Below the pieces are notes generated by a model. That model worked only from the letters and a program-made list of their open reading frames with translations. It searched no databases and was not told where the DNA came from. A stretch of 27,572 bases of DNA, taken from the NCBI GenBank assembly GCA_937907605.1, contig CALCYI010000030.1:1-27572 (forward strand), written 5' to 3'. Origin of the DNA: an uncultured Clostridia bacterium (lineage in GTDB: Bacteria > Bacillota > Clostridia > Oscillospirales > Acutalibacteraceae). The position numbers and the translations under genes are program-made. Every line of letters starts with the position of its first letter. Within the stretch, counting starts at the first letter, position 1. Below are positions 22,541-27,572 of the stretch, piece after piece.

Positions 22541-22924
22541 AATACAGCCGATTACGGATTTTGCCGTAAATTCCTCGTGAAGAAATACAAACGCCAGCAC
22601 AAGCGTAATAACAACGCTCAGCTTGTCAATCGGCACGACCTTTGAAACCTCGCCGAGCTGTATTGCCTTATAGTAACAGAGCCACGAAGCGCCCGTTGCA
22701 AGTCCCGAAAGAATGAGGAACAACCAACTCTTTTTACTGATTTCACTCAGTCCGCTTTGGGCGTGAGTAATAAACACCATAGCCCACGCCATTATAACCA
22801 CAACAACGGTACGCACCGCCGTTGCTAAATTGGAATCCACGCCTTCAATTCCGACCTTCGCAAGAATAGATGTAAGTGCGGCAAAGACAGCAGAAAGTAT
22901 TGCAAATATCCACCACATATTCAT
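22505..22924 (-). CDS. Short single-domain EamA/DMT-family transporter
   Basis: 139-residue membrane protein with about five hydrophobic segments and one EamA repeat: N-terminal FAILSAVFAALTSILAKVG, YKAIQLGEVSKVVPIDKLSVV, and VFLHEEFTAKSVIGCILIGAGTLFMVL. Full-length DMT proteins have two repeats (about 300 residues). Single-repeat forms of this size are a known class that dimerises, so it is not a fragment. GGAGATGGTGAA precedes the ATG. It lies first in the carbohydrate block, suggesting export or uptake of a small metabolite. The substrate is unknown. Confidence 0.85.
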   Translation of the reverse strand: MNMWWIFAILSAVFAALTSILAKVGIEGVDSNLATAVRTVVVVIMAWAMVFITHAQSGLSEISKKSWLFLILSGLATGASWLCYYKAIQLGEVSKVVPIDKLSVVITLVLAFVFLHEEFTAKSVIGCILIGAGTLFMVL

Positions 22925-22969
22925 TTCACCATCTCCGAAAGAGTTATAACAGAATTAAATTTCTAAGGT

Positions 22970-23554
22970 TTATTTGCCGATGATATCGGTAATAAATATT
23001 TCAATGCCTATACCGATTAGTATTACTCCGCCCAGTATGGAAGCATTTCCGGCAAGTAGGTTGCCGAAACGCTGACCTATATTCAGCCCGCAAAGGCAAA
23101 TGATAAAGGTTACAACACCTATTATGAGACTGGCTGCAAGAGCTTTCGCAATAGGATATTCCGCAATCGTGAAGCCAACGGACAATGCGTCAATCGAGGT
23201 AGCCACGCCCTGTATCAGCAATGTGCCGGGCTTCAAGTCCATCTCCGTATGTATGGGATCACCGCCATGAATTCCTTCAAGCAACATTTTACCGCCGATG
23301 AACAGAAGTAATAACAGTGCAATCCACGGTATTGCCTTACGAAAAGAAGCAAACACCTCTGCGATGCTCTTTACACAAAACCAGCCAACGACGGGCATAA
23401 GAAATTGAAACACCGCAAAAGTTAACGGAATAATAAGATTTGTGCTACGCGACATTTTAGGTGCGTTAAGACCGTTGGCAAGCGATACAGAAAAAGCATC
23501 CATAGCCAAGCCTACGCCTAATAAAACACTGTTAACGATAAAAGGAATAACCAT
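22970..23554 (-). CDS. mntP: MntP-type manganese efflux pump
   Basis: About 194 residues, six membrane helices, with the two family motifs: LAMDAFSVSLANG near the N-terminus (Asp19) and SIDALSVGFTIA in the second half. MntP expels Mn(II). I use ATG 23554 because the family starts right before this first helix; the frame is open upstream into the TetR gene. The ribosome site is not ideal (GGGAG about 13 bases away). Many mntP genes follow a yybP-ykoY riboswitch. Only about 20 bases separate this one from the TetR gene, so no riboswitch fits, and it is probably transcribed with the TetR gene. Confidence 0.9.
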   Translation of the reverse strand: MVIPFIVNSVLLGVGLAMDAFSVSLANGLNAPKMSRSTNLIIPLTFAVFQFLMPVVGWFCVKSIAEVFASFRKAIPWIALLLLLFIGGKMLLEGIHGGDPIHTEMDLKPGTLLIQGVATSIDALSVGFTIAEYPIAKALAASLIIGVVTFIICLCGLNIGQRFGNLLAGNASILGGVILIGIGIEIFITDIIGK

Positions 23555-23574
23555 ACCTATAAAAATTCTCCCAT

Positions 23575-24144
23575 TTAATATACAAGCGCCATAGCCGAAG
23601 TGCAAAGATTTGTAAGCAGATGGTTTAACTCATCATCCGGAATATTTTTATTATTATTGTTCCACTGGATATAGGTAGAAAGAATTCCGTTGACTAAAAA
23701 TTCGGCAATATAATCGTTATAATGGGGATTTTTGCTGTTTTTGCTTACTCTTTCAAGAACGGCGTTTTTTAACGTTTGCTTAACCTTAATATAAAGAGAG
23801 GATTGCTTTGTGTTGCGCATAAAATAGGAAACCATCTCAGAATGATTTTGCGTAATCTTATTAATCTGTTTGAAAAACGAAAAAATATCATTTTCATTAA
23901 GCGGATGTGTTTTTGAGGTAATTGACGCGATAATATCGTTGAGCCAAACAATCAAGTCGTTATCAATATCCTCCTTCGCTTCAAATATGGAATTATAGTG
24001 AAGATAAAAGGTTTTTCTGCTAATATCCGCTTTTGAAGTAAGCTCCGTAACGGAAATGTTATTGAGAGGTTTTGACCTTAAAAGCTCAATCAAAGTGCTT
24101 TTAATACTGCTTTTTGTTTTTCTTATTCGTCTATCTTCGTTCAT
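23575..24144 (-). CDS. TetR/AcrR-family regulator
   Basis: 189 residues. The N-terminal helix-turn-helix is clear (TKSSIKSTLIELL, ISVTELTSKADISRKTFYLHY, about 10-50). The C-terminal ligand domain contains FVSYFMRN-like and ILSTYIQW segments as in the DhaS/YbiH-like group. ATG 24144 is chosen with AAGGA 11 bases upstream; a TTG at 24153 is the alternative. It is divergent from the membrane-protein/radical-SAM operon and shares a symmetric promoter region with it, so it most likely represses both directions (inference). Inducer unknown. Confidence 0.9.
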   Translation of the reverse strand: MNEDRRIRKTKSSIKSTLIELLRSKPLNNISVTELTSKADISRKTFYLHYNSIFEAKEDIDNDLIVWLNDIIASITSKTHPLNENDIFSFFKQINKITQNHSEMVSYFMRNTKQSSLYIKVKQTLKNAVLERVSKNSKNPHYNDYIAEFLVNGILSTYIQWNNNNKNIPDDELNHLLTNLCTSAMALVY

Positions 24145-24200
24145 ATTACACAAAATCCTTTTCTTTGAGTATTTTTACATCATTACAGCGTTATTGGTCA

Positions 24201-24253
24201 TTGACTTAACGCCTACACAATTGTATTATAATACACAGATGAGTATTAGTCAA
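24201..24253. promoter_or_regulatory. Overlapping opposed promoters with a shared palindromic -10
   Basis: Rightward: TTGACT (24201-24206), 17 bases, TATTAT (24224-24229). Leftward: TTGACT (24248-24253, minus strand), 17 bases, TATAAT (24225-24230). The two -10 elements lie in the same perfect 14-bp palindrome TGTATTATAATACA (24222-24235). This is also a likely TetR operator. Confidence 0.8.
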
Positions 24254-24273
24254 TAGTTAAAGAAGGTGAAAAT

Positions 24274-24597
24274 ATGATAGAAAAAACAAACAAACTGATT
24301 GCTCTTTTAAACAAAGCGGTTGATGTTTTAAAATTCTTTGTTACGGGCTACGCAAAAACGGTTGAGAGAACAGAAAGAATTTCAGGCAAAATTATTACCA
24401 TTGCACGCATTGCCGTTTTAAGCATCGTCACTTTTGGAATCGGTTTTGCCGTTTATAAAATAATTCAGGCAGTTAAAATCAGAAAAAGTATAAAAGAGTC
24501 TGAAAATACTGTTAACAGCGATCCCGAAAATATGAATTTTGATTATCATTTTACCGTTAATAATGAAGAGAGAGAAGATAATGAGACTGGTCTTTAA
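24274..24597 (+). CDS. Small single-pass membrane protein, unknown
   Basis: 107 residues. A Lys-rich, amphipathic N-terminal helix region (1-40) is followed by one membrane helix (about 44-66, ARIAVLSIVTFGIGFAVYKI), then a basic stretch and an acidic Asn/Glu-rich tail (75-107). A GAAGGTG ribosome site precedes the ATG. The end overlaps the next gene by 17 bases, so the two are translated together. I do not recognise a family. Being first after the TetR-controlled promoter, it is probably an accessory of the membrane protein encoded next. Confidence 0.75.
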   Translation: MIEKTNKLIALLNKAVDVLKFFVTGYAKTVERTERISGKIITIARIAVLSIVTFGIGFAVYKIIQAVKIRKSIKESENTVNSDPENMNFDYHFTVNNEEREDNETGL

Positions 24598-25231
24598 GTA
24601 TAATTTCTTTCAGTATGTGTGGATTTTTATTGCAGGGTGTTATATAGGCTACGGTATTGAAACCCTTTGGTGCCTTATCAAAAACGGATACATAGAGAGC
24701 AGAAAAGCTTTAGTTCTTGGGCATTTAAGCGTTGCCTACGGAATGGGCGCTGTTTTGCTGACAATCATTCTTGTGAATTTTGAACATTCGCAGTTGTGGA
24801 AGGTATTTTTGATTGCCTTTTTAAGCGGTACAGTTGTTGAATATATCTGCTCTTGGGGACAGGAAACCTTTTTTCATACTGTTGCCTGGGATTACAGCCA
24901 CCTTCCGCTGAACATCAATGGCAGAGTATGTCTTTTATATTCTCTGTTTTGGGGCGTTTTAGGTGTGACTTGGGTGAAACTGATTATTCCGCTTTTCACT
25001 TATACCTTTGATAAAGTAAATATCCCGTTTGAACACTTAATCATATACGGCTTTGTCGCCTTTTTCATCTTTGACGCTGCCCTTTCGGCTTCTGCAGGCA
25101 TAAGAATGAATCAGCGAGCGGAGGGAATTGAGCCGAGAAATCGCTACGAGCAGTTTTTAGATACCCATTACGACGATGAAACAATGCATAAAATATACGC
25201 TAATTCAGTGAATGCCGATAGTATCGAATAA
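24581..25231 (+). CDS. Multi-pass membrane protein, putative ABC_trans_CmpB-like
   Basis: 216 residues with about six hydrophobic segments. The pattern GYGIETLWC, ALVLGHLSVAYGMGAVLL, EYICSWGQETFFHTVAWDYS, PLNINGRVCLLYSLFWG is that of the putative ABC-transporter type IV permease family (CmpB, PF06541), whose function is not established. ATG 24581 is chosen with a GAGAGAAG site just upstream; the frame is open to 24539. Overlap with the upstream ORF and the gene order indicate an operon with the radical SAM gene. The lack of an ATPase nearby argues against a classical ABC permease. Confidence 0.8.
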   Translation: MRLVFKYNFFQYVWIFIAGCYIGYGIETLWCLIKNGYIESRKALVLGHLSVAYGMGAVLLTIILVNFEHSQLWKVFLIAFLSGTVVEYICSWGQETFFHTVAWDYSHLPLNINGRVCLLYSLFWGVLGVTWVKLIIPLFTYTFDKVNIPFEHLIIYGFVAFFIFDAALSASAGIRMNQRAEGIEPRNRYEQFLDTHYDDETMHKIYANSVNADSIE

Positions 25232-25266
25232 TTCAGCACAACATTCACAAAAGGCAGGAAATTATA

Positions 25267-26676
25267 ATGGCAAAAACGACAGATATAATTGCAAAAAAGA
25301 TTTTAGATGGCATTACCGACAATATAATAAAGAAAAATAAAAGCGAGCGGGTTGATGACCTTGAAAGCCTTGTTGATTTTGTCAAAAAGCACGGAATTAA
25401 ATCCATTCCCGATACTCAATATGAGTCTATTAAAAAAGCAATCAACGACAAAGACAACCGTTGGATAAATATGATCAATAATACAATTGATGAAATCAAT
25501 CCAAACGTTTTTAAAACTACCGTTTACAATTTTGGATATAACGCTTTTCTTAAAGGTACCAAGCAGGTTCGCAAAAACAGGGAAAAATACAAATGCAACA
25601 TTCCTTGGTTAATACTTTTTGACCCTACTTCAGCCTGTAATATGCACTGTGACGGCTGTTGGGCGGGCTCATACGGCAACAAACACAATTTGAGCTTTGA
25701 CGATATGGACAGTATTGTTACTCAAGGGAAATCGCTCGGCATTTATTTTTATATGATGACTGGCGGCGAACCGCTTGTTCGCAAAAAAGATATTTTAACC
25801 CTTGCAGAAAAGCACAACGACGTTCAGTTTGCTATCTTCACGAACTCCACTCTTATTGACGAGGAACTGTGCAGAAAATTACAAGAACTCGGTAATATAG
25901 TATTTTTCCTTTCGATTGAAGGAACACTCGAAACGAATGACGCAAGGCGGGGCAATGGACACTATGCAAGCGTTATGAACGCCATGCATTTATTGAAAGA
26001 GCACGGTATTATTTTTGGCGTATCAATATGTTACACAAGATATAACATCGACTCAGTCACAAGCGATGATTTTATTAAACTCGTAAGCGATAACGGTGCG
26101 AAATTCGGATTTTATTTCCACTATATGCCGATAGGCAACAGTGCAAATTTAACGCTTTTGCCAACGGCTGCACAAAGGAAATATATGATAGAGCGAATTC
26201 GATATATCCGTTCTGACGATTGCAATCTTCCGTTTTTCCCGATGGATTTTCAGAATGACGGAGAATATGTTGGCGGCTGTATTGCGGGCGGCAGAAACTA
26301 TTTTCATATCAATTCCGCAGGTGATGCAGAGCCCTGTGTGTTTATTCATTATTCTGACAGTAATATTCATTCTGCTTCGTTGATTGAGGTTTTACAAGCG
26401 CCGCTATTTATGGCGTACTATAATCATCAGCCATTTAATGACAATCATTTGCGCCCGTGCCCGATGCTTGAAAATCCGGAAATACTGCGAAACATTGTTA
26501 AAGAAACGAACTCTAAAAGCACGGATATGGAGTCCTTTGAAAGCGTTGACAACCTTTGCGACAAATGTGTTCCCTATTCACAAATCTGGGAAAAGACAGC
26601 AGAGGAAATATGGAGCACCTCCAGCCATCATGTTCTCCTTCACAAAAATTATTCCCCTTCAAATATAAAAATGTGA
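25267..26676 (+). CDS. Radical SAM enzyme with C-terminal cysteine cluster
   Basis: 469 residues. The radical SAM motif C124-x3-C128-x2-C131 (CNMHCDGC) follows an unusual N-terminal domain of about 110 residues. GGEP (166-169) is the SAM-binding glycine motif. A C-terminal set of cysteines (338, 357, 398, 431, 434, with CDKC at 431-434) resembles a SPASM-like auxiliary Fe-S region. A GGCAGGAA site precedes the ATG. No peptide substrate gene with a recognisable precursor is adjacent. The neighbours are membrane proteins and a patatin-like lipase, so a lipid or envelope substrate is possible (inference). The precise reaction is unknown. Confidence 0.88.
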   Translation: MAKTTDIIAKKILDGITDNIIKKNKSERVDDLESLVDFVKKHGIKSIPDTQYESIKKAINDKDNRWINMINNTIDEINPNVFKTTVYNFGYNAFLKGTKQVRKNREKYKCNIPWLILFDPTSACNMHCDGCWAGSYGNKHNLSFDDMDSIVTQGKSLGIYFYMMTGGEPLVRKKDILTLAEKHNDVQFAIFTNSTLIDEELCRKLQELGNIVFFLSIEGTLETNDARRGNGHYASVMNAMHLLKEHGIIFGVSICYTRYNIDSVTSDDFIKLVSDNGAKFGFYFHYMPIGNSANLTLLPTAAQRKYMIERIRYIRSDDCNLPFFPMDFQNDGEYVGGCIAGGRNYFHINSAGDAEPCVFIHYSDSNIHSASLIEVLQAPLFMAYYNHQPFNDNHLRPCPMLENPEILRNIVKETNSKSTDMESFESVDNLCDKCVPYSQIWEKTAEEIWSTSSHHVLLHKNYSPSNIKM

Positions 26677-26702
26677 TATGCTCGGAGCCGCTTTTCATCT
26701 GC

Positions 26703-26776
26703 AGACCGATGGGTCTCCTCCTTTCAACAAAAGGCTCCTTTATTCCAAAGGAGCAGTTACCGCCTAACTGCTCCTT
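26703..26776 (+). other. Array of alternative hairpins between radical SAM gene and next ORF
   Basis: Four hairpins can be drawn: AGACC/GGTCT near 26703-26716, CCTTT/AAAGG (26720-26734), GCTCCTTT/AAAGGAGC (26734-26754) and AAGGAGCAGTT/AACTGCTCCTT (26748-26776). The last two share bases and exclude each other. There is no U run after the last stem. TATAAT at 26781-26786 lies just beyond. Confidence 0.55.
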
Positions 26777-26807
26777 CTCGTATAATAATTGGTTTTGAGG
26801 TATTAAT

Positions 26808-27296
26808 ATGAAATATGCCATTTTTTATCAGGATAACAGCAATGCTTTGAAAAAAATAGCAGCGTATCTGAATGAAAAGTTGTGGGACAGCAAGGTGTTT
26901 TCTCTTGAAAAAAATCTTGACGAAATTGTTGCTGAAAATTATATCGTCCTTATTCACACAAACACTGCCGTCGTGCCTGCCGTTTCATTGCTGCTTATTG
27001 AGGAGTCAATCTGTAATAACATTTATGTTTGCTGCACAAACTGCTTTGATATAAGCGATGATTACAGGCGGGTGCTGACCAAACAAATTGAGCCCTTTGT
27101 ACCCGACAAAACCGTATTCAACGGCGTATTTTTATGCTATGAAGAACTCCCGCAGGAAATATTAAAACAGGTAGAAGCGGTTAGCGAATACGACCCCGAC
27201 AACCCCAATATTCCTGCAATAAAAAACAAATACAAGGAAGCCCTCGGACATCCTGACAATTCGGATTTGGAAAACATATTAAGATTTATTTTGTAA
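26808..27296 (+). CDS. Unknown small cytoplasmic protein, possibly flavodoxin-like fold
   Basis: 162 residues, no membrane segment. The N-terminus (KYAIFYQDNSNALKKIAAYL, 2-21) followed by alternating hydrophobic strands and helices, with strands YIVLIHT (45-51) and NIYVCCTN (71-78), suggests a Rossmann- or flavodoxin-like alpha/beta fold. The usual FMN loop (T/S-x-T/S-G-N-T) is not present, so flavin binding is doubtful. TGAGGT precedes the ATG. It lies between the radical SAM and patatin-like genes and is probably co-transcribed with the latter. No family is recognised. Confidence 0.7.
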   Translation: MKYAIFYQDNSNALKKIAAYLNEKLWDSKVFSLEKNLDEIVAENYIVLIHTNTAVVPAVSLLLIEESICNNIYVCCTNCFDISDDYRRVLTKQIEPFVPDKTVFNGVFLCYEELPQEILKQVEAVSEYDPDNPNIPAIKNKYKEALGHPDNSDLENILRFIL

Positions 27297-27312
27297 GTAT
27301 AAGGAGGACGTT

Positions 27313-27572
27313 ATGATAGGTATAATTGATGTTGGCGGCGGACTGCGTGATATATACGGCGCAGGCGTGTTTGATTATCTTATGGATGAAGATATTTATT
27401 TTGATTATTGCATAGGCGTATCCGCAGGAAGCGCAAACTGTGCAAGTTATGTTGCGCGCCAAAGAGGAAGAAACAAGCCTTTTTATCTTGATTACTCAAT
27501 GAGAAAAGAAGCTATGAGCCCTAACAATCTAATTAAATCGGGCTCCTATCTTGACCTTAATTACATATACGG
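27313..27572 (+). CDS. Patatin-like phospholipase (3' end outside window)
   Basis: The first 86 residues show the oxyanion loop DVGGGLRDIYGAGV (6-19) and the nucleophile elbow GVSAGSAN (G-x-S-x-G, Ser near residue 37) of the patatin family, which hydrolyses acyl esters of membrane lipids with a Ser-Asp dyad. The usual R-G after GGG is R-D here. An AAGGAGGAC site fixes the start. The catalytic Asp lies beyond the edge. It follows the unknown ORF by 16 bases. Confidence 0.9.
   Translation, partial: MIGIIDVGGGLRDIYGAGVFDYLMDEDIYFDYCIGVSAGSANCASYVARQRGRNKPFYLDYSMRKEAMSPNNLIKSGSYLDLNYIY

Overview
The window looks like chromosome of an anaerobic gut-type Firmicute, most likely a clostridium of the Oscillospirales or a relative. 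This is inferred from strong AGGAGG-type ribosome sites, the DtxR, TetR and CcdA families present, abundant Fe-S flavoproteins and moderate GC. There are no rRNA, tRNA, CRISPR or phage genes. Both ends cut a gene: an ABC ATPase on the left and a patatin-like lipase on the right.

Layout. (1) 1-4216 is a metal/thiol module. A leftward operon (DUF4418-like membrane protein, FtsX-type permease, ABC ATPase) faces a rightward ccdA-tlpA pair, and a small DtxR/MntR-type regulator follows. Related TTAG-N6-CTAA sites sit at two promoters, and one of these may drive a small pyrimidine-rich RNA. (2) 4472-18385 is the most interesting part. It holds two paralogous ~950-residue multi-Fe-S/FAD/NAD(P)H oxidoreductases, an Sfp-type phosphopantetheinyl transferase, a lone HypA-like protein, a ferredoxin reductase with a built-in 2Fe-2S domain, a phytoene-desaturase/retinol-saturase-like flavoprotein and a close relative of the Propionibacterium (Cutibacterium) acnes polyenoic fatty acid isomerase. 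Facing these, on the other strand, are an acyl-adenylating ligase, an acyl carrier protein and an acyl-ACP thioesterase. No ketosynthase is present. The simplest reading is that a free (poly)unsaturated fatty acid is activated, loaded on a dedicated ACP, has its double bonds isomerised and/or reduced, and is released again: an ACP-tethered fatty-acid isomerisation or biohydrogenation pathway. I know of no described system with this exact make-up. (3) 18387-18662 is a small unit with a promoter, an attenuator-like leader and a 20-codon ORF, interrupted by an 88-bp MITE-like element with a 5-bp target duplication. (4) 18661-22924 is a leftward carbohydrate block (GH4 enzyme, beta-propeller glycosidase, tagaturonate-epimerase-like protein, short EamA transporter). 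It carries a diverged 77-bp duplication and a chimeric mini-ORF, the scar of an old rearrangement. (5) 22970-24144 holds mntP and a TetR regulator. (6) 24201-27572 starts from nearly symmetric opposed promoters and carries two membrane proteins, a radical SAM enzyme, a small unknown protein and a patatin-like protein. It may be a lipid or envelope module of unknown function.

How region 2 may work: the PPTase arms the ACP, the ligase uses ATP to load the acyl chain, and the thioesterase unloads it. The two GltD-like proteins and the reductase-ferredoxin would carry NAD(P)H electrons to the FAD enzymes that act on the chain. Family assignments rest on motifs read directly from the translations. 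The pathway is inference.
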